A stretch of DNA of 64,000 bases, from the NCBI RefSeq assembly GCF_003570885.1, contig NZ_QXJC01000001.1, positions 744,001 through 808,000 of the forward strand, given 5' to 3'. The DNA comes from Simplicispira hankyongi. GTDB lineage: Bacteria; Pseudomonadota; Gammaproteobacteria; Burkholderiales; Burkholderiaceae_C. Both the position numbers and the translations under genes were made by a program. The first letter of the stretch is position 1, and each line of letters begins with the position of its first letter. Shown one piece after another: positions 39,452 to 49,028 of this stretch. Under the pieces are notes generated by a model. The model ran no database searches. It saw only the letters and a program-made list of their open reading frames with translations, and was not told the origin of the DNA.

Positions 39452-40894
39452 TCAGGCGTGGGCGGGCTTGAGGGCCGGTATCGCCACCGTGGAGGAGCGG
39501 CCGGAACTTACCGTCAGCCAGACGTTCCAAGCCATGATGAGCATGCCGCTGAGGTACAGCAGTCCGCCGATCACCCGAATCACATAGAAGGGATAGGTGG
39601 CCTTGACACCCTCAACGAAGGTATAGGTCAACGTGCCATCCGCGTTCACTGCACGCCACATCAGGCCTTGCATCACCCCGGAAATCCACATGGACGCGAT
39701 GTAGAGCACGATGCCGATAGTGGCAAGCCAGAAGTGGAGTTCAATGGCCTTGACAGAATGCATCTTCTCGCGACCGAACAGGCGTGGAATCAGGTAGTAG
39801 AGCGAGCCGATGGTGATCAGTCCCACCCAACCAAGCGCACCCGAATGCACGTGGCCGATCGTCCAGTCCGTGTAATGGGAGAGCGCATTGACCGTTTTGA
39901 TGGCCATCATCGGACCTTCAAAAGTGGACATGCCGTAGAACGACAACGAAACGATCAGGAAGCGCAGGATGGGGTCTTCACGCAACTTGTGCCATGCACC
40001 CGACAGTGTCATCATGCCGTTGATCATGCCGCCCCAACTGGGAGCCAGCAGAATCAGCGAGAACACCATGCCGACCGACTGCGTCCAGTCAGGCAGGGCC
40101 GTGTAGTGCAGGTGGTGCGGGCCCGCCCACATGTAGGTGAAGATCAGCGCCCAGAAGTGGACGATCGAGAGGCGGTAGCTGTACACAGGCCGGTTCGCCT
40201 GCTTGGGAATGAAGTAGTACATCATGCCCAAGAAGCCCGCCGTGAGGAAGAACCCGACCGCGTTGTGGCCGTACCACCACTGAACCATGGCATCCTGCAC
40301 GCCGGCATAGGCCGAGTAGCTCTTCATGAAGCCGGCGGGCACTTCCGCGCTGTTGACGATGTGCAGCAGTGCCACCGCCAGAATAAAGCTGCCGTAAAAC
40401 CAGTTCGCCACGTAAATGTGGCGCACCTTGCGTATGCCGATGGTGCCAAAGAACACGATGGCATAGGCTACCCATACGATGGTGATGAGGATGTCGATGG
40501 GCCACTCAAGCTCAGCATATTCCTTGCTGGTGGTATAGCCCAACGGAAGGCTGATGGCCGCAGCAAGAATCACCAGTTGCCAGCCCCAGAAGGAAAAGGC
40601 CGCCAACGGCCCACCAAACAAACGCACCTGGCAGGTGCGCTGTACGACGTAATAACTGGTCCCCATCAGTGCACAGCCACCGAAGGCAAAGATCACCGCG
40701 TTGGTGTGCAGTGGGCGCAAACGCCCGTAGCTGAGCCAGGGTATGCCGAAGTTCAGCTCTGGCCAAGCCAGCTGGGAGGCGATAAACACGCCGACCAGCA
40801 TGCCGACCACGCCCCATACGACGGCCATGATGGAAAACTGCCGGACAACGGTGTCGTTGTAATAGCCGGCATTTGCTGTGGTTGAAGGAGTCAT
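39452..40894 (-). CDS. ccoN: cbb3-type cytochrome c oxidase subunit I
   Basis: The 480-residue catalytic subunit with low-spin haem b, high-spin haem b3 and CuB; reduces oxygen to water with high affinity and pumps protons. About 12 membrane spans. Histidine-rich ligand segments are visible ([31 protein letters not shown] for CuB and the cross-linked Tyr region, [22 protein letters not shown]). It has an FNR box and a good -10 upstream at 40920-40960, so it is probably induced by low oxygen. Confidence 0.97.
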   Translation of the reverse strand: MTPSTTANAGYYNDTVVRQFSIMAVVWGVVGMLVGVFIASQLAWPELNFGIPWLSYGRLRPLHTNAVIFAFGGCALMGTSYYVVQRTCQVRLFGGPLAAFSFWGWQLVILAAAISLPLGYTTSKEYAELEWPIDILITIVWVAYAIVFFGTIGIRKVRHIYVANWFYGSFILAVALLHIVNSAEVPAGFMKSYSAYAGVQDAMVQWWYGHNAVGFFLTAGFLGMMYYFIPKQANRPVYSYRLSIVHFWALIFTYMWAGPHHLHYTALPDWTQSVGMVFSLILLAPSWGGMINGMMTLSGAWHKLREDPILRFLIVSLSFYGMSTFEGPMMAIKTVNALSHYTDWTIGHVHSGALGWVGLITIGSLYYLIPRLFGREKMHSVKAIELHFWLATIGIVLYIASMWISGVMQGLMWRAVNADGTLTYTFVEGVKATYPFYVIRVIGGLLYLSGMLIMAWNVWLTVSSGRSSTVAIPALKPAHA

Positions 40895-40919
40895 CGATTA
40901 CCTCTGGAAGTCTGCAAAA

Positions 40920-40960
40920 ATATTAACCGTGTTGTAAGTAATGTTTTTGACCAACGTCAA
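40920..40960 (-). promoter_or_regulatory. FNR/ANR-type promoter of ccoN
   Basis: TTGAC-CAAC-GTCAA (40947-40960) is a perfect dyad close to the FNR/ANR consensus TTGAT-N4-ATCAA. TAATAT (minus strand, 40925-40920) lies where a -10 should be if the box is centred near -41.5. The box overlaps the ccoS stop codon, so ccoNOQP has its own oxygen-responsive promoter inside the larger cluster. Confidence 0.85.
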
Positions 40961-41094
40961 TTCTCTCGAAGAATGCGCTCCGCTTCCTGGTCGATATTTT
41001 CGAACTGGCCACGATAGACCGCCCACCAAAGACCGAGCAGCACGAGCAGCACCAAACCTACGGACAGCGGGATGAGCACATACAAAATATCCAT
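40957..41094 (-). CDS. ccoS: cbb3-type oxidase assembly protein CcoS
   Basis: A 45-residue single-span protein (MDILYVLIPLSVGLVLLVLL, then GLWWAVYRGQFENIDQEAERIL). The WWAVYRGQFEN(I/L)D(Q/D)-EAERIL pattern is the CcoS signature. It is required for cofactor insertion in cbb3 oxidase. It lies 16 bp after ccoI, the standard pairing, and its stop overlaps the FNR box of ccoN. Confidence 0.93.
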   Translation of the reverse strand: MDILYVLIPLSVGLVLLVLLGLWWAVYRGQFENIDQEAERILREN

Positions 41095-41110
41095 GGAAGT
41101 TCCTTGAAGA

Positions 41111-43522
41111 TCAGGCACGCATCGGCGCATGGACGAGGGAAGTGCATTGCGCCTGTGCCTCTACCAGTGGCGCGAGCGGCGGCATGGCACGCGCCAGGCG
41201 CGCCGCGTTGAGCACCACCAACAAGGAGCTTGTGGCCATGCCCAGGCCAGCGAGCCACGCCGGCATCCACCCAGCAATGGCCAGCGGGACGCACAAGGCG
41301 TTGTAGCCAGCCGCCCACCAAAGGTTTTGCCGCACCACACGCAGCGTCTTGCGCGCCAGCACGATGGATTGCGCAATCAGACGCAACTGCCCGCCCAGCA
41401 TCACGAAATCGGAACGCAAGCGCGCCAGCGGCACAGCGCTACCGAAAGCGAAGGAGACGTGGGCAGCGGCGAGCACGGGGCCATCATTCAGCCCGTCACC
41501 CACCATGGCGACGCGATGCCCGCTTGCCTGCAAGGCGCAAAGCGCAGCCAGTTTGTCGGTCGGCGTGCAATCGCCCCGCCAATTGGCAATACCCGCCCGC
41601 CGCGCCACGCGGCCTACCGATGCAGACCGATCGCCCGAAAGCACCTGTACTGCAATACCGGCTTGTGCCAACGCACACAGCGACAACCCGGCATCACCGC
41701 GCAATTGCTCGTCCAATTCAAAACGTGCGCTCAGGCGACACGAAGCGGCGTCTTCGGCCCAGCCCATGCACACCTGCACGCAGTCACGCTCAGGCAACGC
41801 CACGCCCACATGCGCGGCAGAGCCCAGCAGCAGCGTCCGTGCCGGACCGGTGCCGCCGATAGTCCGAACTTGCGCGCTGAGGCCCCGCCCCGGTATTTCG
41901 ACAACCTCGCTCACGTCCCAAGACGGAGCGCCTTGCGGCAAGGCTTGCTCCGCAGCCGCCACCAGCGCACGCGATACCGGATGCAGCGAGTGCCGCGCCA
42001 GCGCTGCCGCCAGCTCCAGCGCGGTTGAAGGCGAGAAGCCGCCCGTCGCCTCGGTGTGGCGCAGCACCATGCGGTCGAGCGTCAGCGTGCCGGTCTTGTC
42101 AAACACCACCGTATCAACGCCAGCCAGGGTTTCAAGCGCCTGCAGATTGCGCACCAGAACGCCTTCGCGCGCCAAGGCACCAGCGGCCGAGAGCATGGCC
42201 ACGGGGGTGGCCAGCGACAGTGCGCAGGGGCAGGTAACAATCAACACCGAGACCGCCACCATCAGCGCGTGCTGCGGGTCGCGCGGCCACCACCACAGCA
42301 GAGCCGCCAGAGCTGCCAGCAGCACGAAAACCAAAAAGGGCCGCGCCACACGGTCAGCCAACTGGGCCAGGCGGGGCTTCTGCAGCGAGGCGCTTTCCAT
42401 CAGCGCGACAATTTCGCCAAAGCGCGTGTCGGCGCCCAAGCGAACGACTTCCATCTCCACGGCGGCTTCCAAGTTAATGCTGCCCGCACAAACCGATGCC
42501 CCCACGGTGCGCCAGCGCGGTGCGGACTCGCCGGTCAGCAAGGCCTCGTCCACCCGAGAACTGCCGGCTGTCAAACGCCCATCCGAAGGGAACGCCTCTC
42601 CGGGCAGCACGCGCACCACGTCGCCCACTGCAAGGCGGCGCACCGGAACGCGGACAAAGCTGCCGTCGCCGCTGCGTCGCTCGATGCTGTCCGGCAGCCG
42701 GTTCATCACGGCTTCGAGCGCGCCGGCAGTACGCTCACGCAGCCGCAGCTCCAGCCAACGCCCCGTCAGCAGGAAGAAGACAAACATGGTCAGTGAGTCG
42801 TAGTACACCTCACGCCCAAACAAGCCCTCGGGCTGAAAGGTGCCCAGCGTACTCACCCCGAACGTGATCGCCATGCCCAAGGCGACTGGCAGGTCCATGC
42901 TGATGCGGCGATGGTAGACATCTGCCAGGGCGCTGGAAAAAAATGGGCCGCAGGCAAACAGCACCACCGGCAAGGTAATGACCCAGGAGGCCCAGCGCAG
43001 CAGGGACTCCATTTCAACGCTCAGGTCACCAGGCTGCGCGATGTAGGCCGGCCACGCATACATCATCACCTGCATCATGCAAAAGCCCGCCACCAGCAAA
43101 CGCCACAGTGCACGGCGGTTCTCGCGCACGCGTTGCGCGCGTGCCGCCTCATCCACTGCAGGAAGTGCACGGTAGCCCGCTTTGCGCACGGCATTCAGCC
43201 ATTGCGAGGGCCGCGTGGCATCCGCAGCCCACACCACGCGCGCGCGCTGGGTCGCGGCGCTGACATCGACCTGCTCAATTCCGGGGACCGCGCGCAGCGC
43301 GTCTTCTATGGTCAAGGCACAGGTTGCGCAATGCATGCCCTCGATGACAAGATGCGATTCCCAGTGATTGCCTTCGCCTGCAGACTCCACCGGGCGGCCA
43401 AACGCAGGCCACTCCGCAGGGTCGTCGAGCAAATTTTCCACGCTGTGGAGCTGCTCGGCAGAGACACCTTGGGCTTGCGGCAGGGGTGCCGAAGTTGCTG
43501 GTACCGAAAAACTCTTTGACAT
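41111..43522 (-). CDS. ccoI: Copper-translocating P-type ATPase CcoI (FixI)
   Basis: An 803-residue P1B-type ATPase that exports copper to the periplasm for the cbb3 oxidase. In order: an N-terminal heavy-metal domain with GMHCATCALTIEDAL (about residues 63-77), eight membrane spans, the TGES actuator motif, the CPC metal site in VTCPCALSLATP, the phosphorylation motif DKTGTLT, and the GDGLNDGPVLAAA hinge. It is divergent from uspA, sharing a region with a second FNR box. Length is usual for FixI/CopA2. Confidence 0.96.
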   Translation of the reverse strand: MSKSFSVPATSAPLPQAQGVSAEQLHSVENLLDDPAEWPAFGRPVESAGEGNHWESHLVIEGMHCATCALTIEDALRAVPGIEQVDVSAATQRARVVWAADATRPSQWLNAVRKAGYRALPAVDEAARAQRVRENRRALWRLLVAGFCMMQVMMYAWPAYIAQPGDLSVEMESLLRWASWVITLPVVLFACGPFFSSALADVYHRRISMDLPVALGMAITFGVSTLGTFQPEGLFGREVYYDSLTMFVFFLLTGRWLELRLRERTAGALEAVMNRLPDSIERRSGDGSFVRVPVRRLAVGDVVRVLPGEAFPSDGRLTAGSSRVDEALLTGESAPRWRTVGASVCAGSINLEAAVEMEVVRLGADTRFGEIVALMESASLQKPRLAQLADRVARPFLVFVLLAALAALLWWWPRDPQHALMVAVSVLIVTCPCALSLATPVAMLSAAGALAREGVLVRNLQALETLAGVDTVVFDKTGTLTLDRMVLRHTEATGGFSPSTALELAAALARHSLHPVSRALVAAAEQALPQGAPSWDVSEVVEIPGRGLSAQVRTIGGTGPARTLLLGSAAHVGVALPERDCVQVCMGWAEDAASCRLSARFELDEQLRGDAGLSLCALAQAGIAVQVLSGDRSASVGRVARRAGIANWRGDCTPTDKLAALCALQASGHRVAMVGDGLNDGPVLAAAHVSFAFGSAVPLARLRSDFVMLGGQLRLIAQSIVLARKTLRVVRQNLWWAAGYNALCVPLAIAGWMPAWLAGLGMATSSLLVVLNAARLARAMPPLAPLVEAQAQCTSLVHAPMRA

Positions 43523-43555
43523 GGCGCAAGCTTAACCCACACTACTTTCATGGAA

Positions 43556-43569
43556 TTGACTTGAATCAA
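43556..43569. promoter_or_regulatory. FNR/ANR box between ccoI and uspA
   Basis: TTGAC-TTGA-ATCAA matches the FNR/ANR consensus at all but one base. It lies in the 109-bp divergent region, 34 bp from the ccoI start and 63 bp from the uspA start, and could serve both. It supports joint low-oxygen control of the oxidase cluster and the universal stress protein. Confidence 0.8.
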
Positions 43570-43631
43570 GTCCGAGAGCGCACTCGGCGCCTACGCTGTG
43601 CCCATTGTTGTGTTCATCCAAGAGGCCTCTC

Positions 43632-44075
43632 ATGTACCAGCGCATTCTCGTTGCCACCGATGGCTCCGATCTCTCCAAAAAAGCGGTGCAAAGCGCCCTG
43701 TCCCTCGCGGCTTTGACGGGCGCGACGCTGGTGGCGCTCAAGGTGGTGCCGCGCTACCCGCGCAGCTACATGGAGGGCGCATTGCCAGTGGACGCCCAGA
43801 ACGTCAAGCAGATCGAAGCGCAATGGACCGCAAACGCCCAAACAACGGTAGACGCCATCAAGGCCGATGCAAGCGCCCAGGGTGTGACGGCCAAAGCAGT
43901 GGTGGCCAAGTCTGATCTGGTGGCCGAAGCGGTGATTGCCGCGGCCAAGAAGCACAAGTGCGATCTGATCGTCATGGCCTCGCACGGCCGCAAGGGCATC
44001 AAGCGCCTGCTTCTGGGAAGCGAAACCCAGCATGTGCTGACGCATTCGCATATCCCCGTGCTGGTGCTGCGCTAG
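43632..44075 (+). CDS. Universal stress protein, UspA family
   Basis: A 147-residue single-domain UspA protein. It opens YQRILVATDGSDLSKKAV and has the C-terminal nucleotide-binding GRKGIKRLLLGSET pattern (G-x2-G-x6-G-S), so it is of the ATP-binding type. I start at the ATG at 43632. A FNR box lies 63 bp upstream, which fits the known anaerobic induction of many Usp genes. A strong hairpin repeat follows it and probably ends transcription. Confidence 0.92.
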   Translation: MYQRILVATDGSDLSKKAVQSALSLAALTGATLVALKVVPRYPRSYMEGALPVDAQNVKQIEAQWTANAQTTVDAIKADASAQGVTAKAVVAKSDLVAEAVIAAAKKHKCDLIVMASHGRKGIKRLLLGSETQHVLTHSHIPVLVLR

Positions 44076-44125
44076 GGCAATTCTAAGGCGCCGCTGCGCC
44101 ACCTGCGGGTGGCGAAATTTCAAGT

Positions 44126-44172
44126 AAAAATAGCTGCTAGCGCTTATAGGGTAAGCGTTAGCAGCTATTTTT
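44126..44172. repeat. Dispersed hairpin repeat, copy 3 (bidirectional terminator)
   Basis: A 21-base arm AAAAATAGCTGCTAGCGCTTA pairs with 44152-44172 across a 5-base loop, with one G-T pair. A and T runs at both ends make it a good terminator in both directions, between the convergent uspA and GST genes. The last four codons and the stop of the GST gene lie inside its right arm. Confidence 0.88.
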
Positions 44173-44847
44173 TTGATAGTCCTCCACACCGTACTGGCGT
44201 GCGAGTTCGCGCATCGCCTGCTGTGCCGGACGTGCCAGGCAACGCACCAGCCATTGCGCGCTCAGTGGGTGTGCTGCCAGCAGGGCGCGTGCCGGCATGG
44301 CCCAGGCGAGCACGCTGGCGACGCACAGGTCGGCCACGGTAAAGCGGGTACCGGCCAGCCAATCTCGGCCGCGCCCATGCTGAGTGCGCAGTTCCGCCTC
44401 CAGTACGGCAAGGGGGACGTTGAGGCGCCTTTCCGCAGCGGCCGCCAGATCGCTCTTGCGCTGGGCTTCTGGCATGACGCGCCGGTGCATGAGCACGGTC
44501 AGGGCATCTTTCTCCAGTTCGGTCACCGTCCAGAAACTCCAGCGCAAGGCCTGCGCGTCTTCCTCTGGCGTCGCAGGGCTGATCCCCACGCCATCGGGCT
44601 TGCCGTGGTAGCGCGCAAGGTAGAGCGTGCAGGCCATGCTTTCCCACAGCACAACCTTGCCCTCTGGGCGTTCATCGACCAGCACGGGGATATGCCCGTT
44701 GGGGTTGAGCGCCCGAAATTCAGCGCTGCGCGTGGCACCTTCCTGGTAACGCAGGGGTACATGGTCGTAGGCGAGGCCCAGTTCCGTGGCGGCCCAGAGG
44801 GGGCGCACGGCGCGGGATGCGGCAATGCCGTAAATGGTGAGGGACAT
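44158..44847 (-). CDS. Glutathione S-transferase family protein
   Basis: A 229-residue GST with the N-terminal thioredoxin-like domain (opening SLTIYGIAASRAVRPLWAATELGL, with NPNGHIPVLVD around the cis-Pro and the glutathione-binding ESMA) and an all-helical C-terminal domain with TVADLCVASVLAW. I start at the ATG at 44847. Its C terminus (KNSC and the TAA stop) is encoded by the inner arm of the hairpin repeat at 44126-44172. The substrate is unknown. Confidence 0.9.
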   Translation of the reverse strand: MSLTIYGIAASRAVRPLWAATELGLAYDHVPLRYQEGATRSAEFRALNPNGHIPVLVDERPEGKVVLWESMACTLYLARYHGKPDGVGISPATPEEDAQALRWSFWTVTELEKDALTVLMHRRVMPEAQRKSDLAAAAERRLNVPLAVLEAELRTQHGRGRDWLAGTRFTVADLCVASVLAWAMPARALLAAHPLSAQWLVRCLARPAQQAMRELARQYGVEDYQKNSC

Positions 44848-45057
44848 GGCACGTCTTTTGATGGGTGAAGGCCGTCCGTTCGCGAGGCACAAGGCACAGT
44901 CCCCTCTCCGTCGGCGGCAGCGCGTCGAGAATACCTGAGGGCCCACGCGCGCGCCCTGGCGCCACCACGCCGCGCTTTTGATGCAGCGCAATATCGACCA
45001 GCATCCGCGCGGTGAGGCCGTTCAAACGCCCGCACGCCCACAGACAATACAGGCCCT

Positions 45058-45453
45058 GTGACTTTGCACCGCATCCCCAAACACCGCTACCGCGCGGCCA
45101 GCCTGCTTGCACTGCTGGCTGTGCTGGCGCAGCTGTGGATGGTGCAGCTCAGCCACCAACATCTGGCGGCGCAGGCATCGAACTGGCTGCAATGGGGGGA
45201 GGTTTGCAGCACGCACAGCCCCGATGCCCCGGCGCCAGACGACACCGGCCACCCCATGGGCATGGGCGGCATGGACTGCCCGGTCTGTGCGGTGGCGGGT
45301 ACGGGGATGGCGCCCGTGCCGGCGCCCGCGGTCGTTGCCTTGTTCGCTGCGCCGGCAAGTTCTGCACCTGCCTGGCTGCGCGCTGCGCGTCTGCCTGCAT
45401 TCGAGCGCGGCGTGCGGCCACCCGCGCAAGCACCTCCTGCGGCGCTGAGCTGA
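45058..45453 (+). CDS. DUF2946-like exported protein
   Basis: A 131-residue protein from a GTG at 45058, with a basic N terminus and a hydrophobic signal/anchor (about residues 14-32). Then come LSHQHL, CSTH, HPMGMGGMDCPVC and an Ala/Pro-rich tail. The His, Met and Cys-rich middle with CPVC is typical of DUF2946 proteins, which are often encoded beside TonB-dependent copper receptors, as here. A metal-related periplasmic role is inferred from composition and position. Confidence 0.72.
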   Translation: MTLHRIPKHRYRAASLLALLAVLAQLWMVQLSHQHLAAQASNWLQWGEVCSTHSPDAPAPDDTGHPMGMGGMDCPVCAVAGTGMAPVPAPAVVALFAAPASSAPAWLRAARLPAFERGVRPPAQAPPAALS

Positions 45454-45545
45454 GTTTTCGGTTTTTCGGACGTGTTCCCACGCAGCCGCGCTGGGGGCAC
45501 TTGGGCGCACACGCCCGCCTTTCCTTATTTTTCGAATGGATTCGC

Positions 45546-47804
45546 ATGCACCCCCTTGCCTTGCTTTCACTGCGCTCACGCGCCTGGCCCACTGCCGCAT
45601 TCCCCCTCCAACCGCTGTGCGCCCTGCTGGCCGCCCTGCCCTTCGCCTGTCTGGCGCAAGAAGCCTCCTTGCCTGCCGTAACGGTGCACGCCCCCCACCA
45701 GCAAGCCCCCGCAGTGCTGCCGGACCAACCCACGCCAGAGGAACTGGCTGCCCAGCGCGCCACCAGCGCCGATACCGCCAGCCTGCTGCAGAACATTCCG
45801 GGCCTGAGCCTGCAAAGTGCCGGTGGCATCTCCAGCCTGCCCAGCGTGCATGGCATGACGGACGACCGCCTGCGCATCCAGCTCGACGGCATGGATCTGG
45901 TGTCCTCTTGCGGCAACCACATGAACCCGCCGCTGTCGTATGTCGATCCTTCACGGGTGTCCGCCGTGCGGGTGTTCACCGGCACGGCGCCGGTCAGCGT
46001 GGGCGGCGACAGCATTGGCGCCAGCATCCAGGTGGAGACGGCGCCCCCGGTCTTTGCCGCGCCCGGCCAGGGCCACCTCATGAGCGGTGAAATCGGCACC
46101 TGGGCGCGCAGCAACGGCAACGGCTTTGGCGGCCATGCCAGCGCCACCTACGCCACCGAGCAACTGAGCCTGCGCTACGACGGTTCAACCGCGCAGGCCG
46201 ACAACTACTACGCCGCACGCGCCTTCAAGGCCGCCGGCCCGGCCGGTGCCGACAAGCCGGGCCGCATCCTGGCCGGCGACGAGGTCGGGTCGAGCAGCTA
46301 CAAGGCACGCAACCAGTCACTCTCGCTGGCCTTTCGCGGCGACGCCAGCCTGTTGGGCCTCGAAGTCGGTATGCAGGACGTGCCCTACCAGAACTTCCCC
46401 AACCAGCGCATGGACATGACGCGCAACGACAGTACCCACGTGAACCTGCACTACCAGCGCAGCTTTGCCTGGGGAGAGCTGCAGGCGCGTGCCTGGCACG
46501 AGCAGACCCGGCATTCCATGGACTTCGGCCCGGACAAGCAGTATCGGTACGGCGTCGCCACCGGCATGCCCATGGACACGCGCGGCAGCACCAGCGGAGC
46601 CAAGCTCTCGGGCGACATTGCCCTGTCGGCGCAGGACACCCTGCGCGTGGGCACCGAGGCCTTGCGCTACCGGCTGGACGACTGGTGGATGCCCTCGGGC
46701 GGCGGGATGGCGCCCGACATCTTCCGCAACATCGCCGATGGCCAGCGCGATCGTTTGGACGTCTACGGCGAATGGGAAGCGCGCTGGAGCCCCGCCTGGG
46801 TGAGCCAAATCGGCCTGCGCAGCAGCCATGTGCGCAGCAACAGTGGCGAGGTCCAGGGCTACAACGCGAGCTACGGCGCCGACGCGGCCGCGTTCAATGC
46901 CACAGACCGCAGCCGCAGCGACCAGAACCTCGATTTCAGCGCCCTGGCGCGCTACACACCCAACGAGAGCAGCAGCTACGAATTCGGCTTCTCCCGCAAG
47001 ACCCGCTCGCCCAATCTGTACGAGCGCTTCGCCTGGTCCACGGGCGGCATGGCGATGCGCATGGTCAACCTGGCCGGGGACGGCAACGGCTACGTCGGCA
47101 ACCTCAACCTGGCGCCTGAAACTGCCCACACGCTGAGCGCCACCGCCGACTGGCACGACGCCAGCGGCAAACGCTGGGGCGTGCGCCTGACACCCTGGAT
47201 CAGCCAAGTGCGCAACTACATCGATGCCGAGCGCTGCAGCGGAGGCAGCGGCATGATGAGCGTCTGCAACGCCGCCAACCTTGCGGCCCAGCAGAAATTC
47301 GTCTACCTGCGCTTTGCCAACGCCGATGCGCGGCTCTGGGGCATGGACCTCTCCGGCTTCCTCGACCTGGGCCGCAGCAACACGCTCGGCGATCTGCGCC
47401 TCGATGGCGCCATCAGCCAGGTGCGCGGGCACAACCAGGACACCGGCGACGGCCTCTACAACACCATGCCACTCCATGCACGCCTGGCGCTGACGCAGCA
47501 AAGCGGCGCCTGGAGCAGCACCGCCGAAGTGCTGCTGGTCTCGGCCAAGACGCGCGTTTCTGCCCTACGCAACGAGCTACCCACCGCCGGCTATGGCCTG
47601 CTGAACCTGCGTGCCAGCTACCAGTGGCAGCAGTGGCGGTTTGATGCAGGCATCGACAACGTGGCGAACCGCTTCTACGTCCACCCGCAGGCCGGCGCCT
47701 ACGTCGGCCAGGGCGCCACCATGGGCGGCACGGCAGTGCCTTGGGGCGTCAGCGTGCCGGGCATGGGGCGCTCGTTCAAGCTGGGCCTGACGATGCAGTT
47801 CTAA
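45546..47804 (+). CDS. oprC: TonB-dependent copper receptor, OprC/NosA type
   Basis: A 752-residue outer-membrane receptor for copper. After a signal peptide (cleavage near ACLAQ) comes a plug domain (about 60-170) and a 22-strand barrel that ends GLTMQF with the usual terminal Phe. The two parts of the CxxxM-HxM copper site reported for OprC are both present: C122-G-N-H-M126 and H323-S-M325. The start is the ATG at 45546, well inside a longer open frame. It follows the DUF2946 gene and lies 2 kb from the cbb3 copper ATPase, so copper supply to the oxidase is a likely role. Confidence 0.88.
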   Translation: MHPLALLSLRSRAWPTAAFPLQPLCALLAALPFACLAQEASLPAVTVHAPHQQAPAVLPDQPTPEELAAQRATSADTASLLQNIPGLSLQSAGGISSLPSVHGMTDDRLRIQLDGMDLVSSCGNHMNPPLSYVDPSRVSAVRVFTGTAPVSVGGDSIGASIQVETAPPVFAAPGQGHLMSGEIGTWARSNGNGFGGHASATYATEQLSLRYDGSTAQADNYYAARAFKAAGPAGADKPGRILAGDEVGSSSYKARNQSLSLAFRGDASLLGLEVGMQDVPYQNFPNQRMDMTRNDSTHVNLHYQRSFAWGELQARAWHEQTRHSMDFGPDKQYRYGVATGMPMDTRGSTSGAKLSGDIALSAQDTLRVGTEALRYRLDDWWMPSGGGMAPDIFRNIADGQRDRLDVYGEWEARWSPAWVSQIGLRSSHVRSNSGEVQGYNASYGADAAAFNATDRSRSDQNLDFSALARYTPNESSSYEFGFSRKTRSPNLYERFAWSTGGMAMRMVNLAGDGNGYVGNLNLAPETAHTLSATADWHDASGKRWGVRLTPWISQVRNYIDAERCSGGSGMMSVCNAANLAAQQKFVYLRFANADARLWGMDLSGFLDLGRSNTLGDLRLDGAISQVRGHNQDTGDGLYNTMPLHARLALTQQSGAWSSTAEVLLVSAKTRVSALRNELPTAGYGLLNLRASYQWQQWRFDAGIDNVANRFYVHPQAGAYVGQGATMGGTAVPWGVSVPGMGRSFKLGLTMQF

Positions 47805-47828
47805 AACCACCCCATACGGAACTATAAA

Positions 47829-47876
47829 AATAATAGCTGTCTGCGCTTATGGTGATTGCGCTAGAGGCTATTTTGG
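47829..47876 (+). repeat. Dispersed hairpin repeat, copy 4
   Basis: AATAGCTG, CTGCGCTTATGG and GCGCTAGAGGCTATTTT follow the repeat consensus; the outer arms AATAGC/GCTATT pair. It lies 24 bp after the copper-receptor stop, where it may end transcription. Confidence 0.72.
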
Positions 47877-48006
47877 CGTTAAATTTTTTACTCTGCCGGC
47901 GGTGCCGATGCACAGAGCTTGATACTGGCGTGTCCACAGTCGGGACATACCGGCTATTCTGGAAGCGTTGCACGCCACCGGGCGTCCACGCTTTCAGGAG
48001 AACCCC

Positions 48007-48366
48007 ATGAGCCAAGAACTGACCACCGCCCAAATGAACGAACTGCGTGCCTTGCTGCTGGCGCGCCGCGCCGATCTGCTGGTGCAAATGGAACAGAACC
48101 GTGAGAACCTGACACCACCCAGCCAGGACGAAGGCGCCGTGCTGCAGCGCAACGTAGCGCGCGAAGTGGACCAGACGCTCACCGACATCGACGCCACCGA
48201 CCTGGTGCGCATCGACCAGGCGCTCAAGCGCATGGACGAAGGCACTTACGGCGAGTGCGGGGAATGCGGCTGTGCCATCCCCTTCGAGCGCCTGAAAATC
48301 GAACCGCAGACGCAGCACTGCGTCACCTGCAAGTCGCGCTGGGAACACCAGCACACGGGCCGCTGA
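48007..48366 (+). CDS. TraR/DksA-family zinc-finger protein
   Basis: A 119-residue protein with an N-terminal coiled coil and a C-terminal C4 zinc finger (CGECGC ... CVTC). The coiled-coil tip has DIDATDLVRIDQAL. It follows a hairpin repeat and has a good GGAG ribosome site. It is shorter than the E. coli DksA (151) and probably a DksA-like modulator of RNA polymerase rather than DksA itself; a true dksA is expected elsewhere in such genomes. Confidence 0.88.
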   Translation: MSQELTTAQMNELRALLLARRADLLVQMEQNRENLTPPSQDEGAVLQRNVAREVDQTLTDIDATDLVRIDQALKRMDEGTYGECGECGCAIPFERLKIEPQTQHCVTCKSRWEHQHTGR

Positions 48367-48405
48367 ACCTTTGGCGGCTGGCTCTTTGGCATAGGAGGTG
48401 TTGCC

Positions 48406-48990
48406 ATGAAGACCTTGAACTGCGTTGCTGCGTTGCTGCTGGGTTCCTTCGCGGTAGCGCCCACCTTGGCCGCCGGCCCACCCAGCGCACCTCCGACAGG
48501 CGCCACAGCCCTCACCCCCACAGCCGATGGCAGCGGCGTGCTCGACCCACGCGCCCGCACCGTGTGGGCGCGCTGCGTCGAAGGCATGCAATGGAGCGGC
48601 AGCACCTGCAGCGGCCGTGCCTTGCTGCTCACCCGTGCCGAGGCCACGGCCCGTGCCAAGGCCCGCAGCACGGCAGACGGGCATGCCTGGCGCCTGCCGC
48701 GCAGTCTGGAGCTGCGCCGGCTGGTGAACAAGCAGGCGACACCGCCAGGCGTGGATGCCCAGCTGTTCCCCGCTGCCCCGGGCGGCATGTACTGGTCCGG
48801 CACGGCCAATGTGCGCCAGCTCTCGGTGAACCCCTACAACTACGGCAACATCGAAAACGGCCTGACCAAGGGCGGCACTCGCCTGGCAGCGCTTGAAGGC
48901 TGGGCGGTGGACATGGACACTGGCGAAGCCTTTGGCGACATCTCGCGCGCCAGCAAGCTGCCGGTGCGGCTGGTGCACGGCGCGGACTGA
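48406..48990 (+). CDS. Exported DUF1566 (Lcl C-terminal domain) protein
   Basis: A 194-residue protein with a signal peptide ([24 protein letters not shown]) and a DUF1566-type domain from about residue 55. Typical marks are [21 protein letters not shown] and the closing RLVHG. It has AGGAGG 7-8 bp before the ATG. It lies 40 bp after the DksA-like gene and may share its transcript. DUF1566 proteins are secreted or envelope-associated; no activity is known. Confidence 0.82.
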   Translation: MKTLNCVAALLLGSFAVAPTLAAGPPSAPPTGATALTPTADGSGVLDPRARTVWARCVEGMQWSGSTCSGRALLLTRAEATARAKARSTADGHAWRLPRSLELRRLVNKQATPPGVDAQLFPAAPGGMYWSGTANVRQLSVNPYNYGNIENGLTKGGTRLAALEGWAVDMDTGEAFGDISRASKLPVRLVHGAD

Positions 48991-49028
48991 CCGGCCGGCT
49001 CTGCGCCCCGCTTGCCCGACAATCGCGC

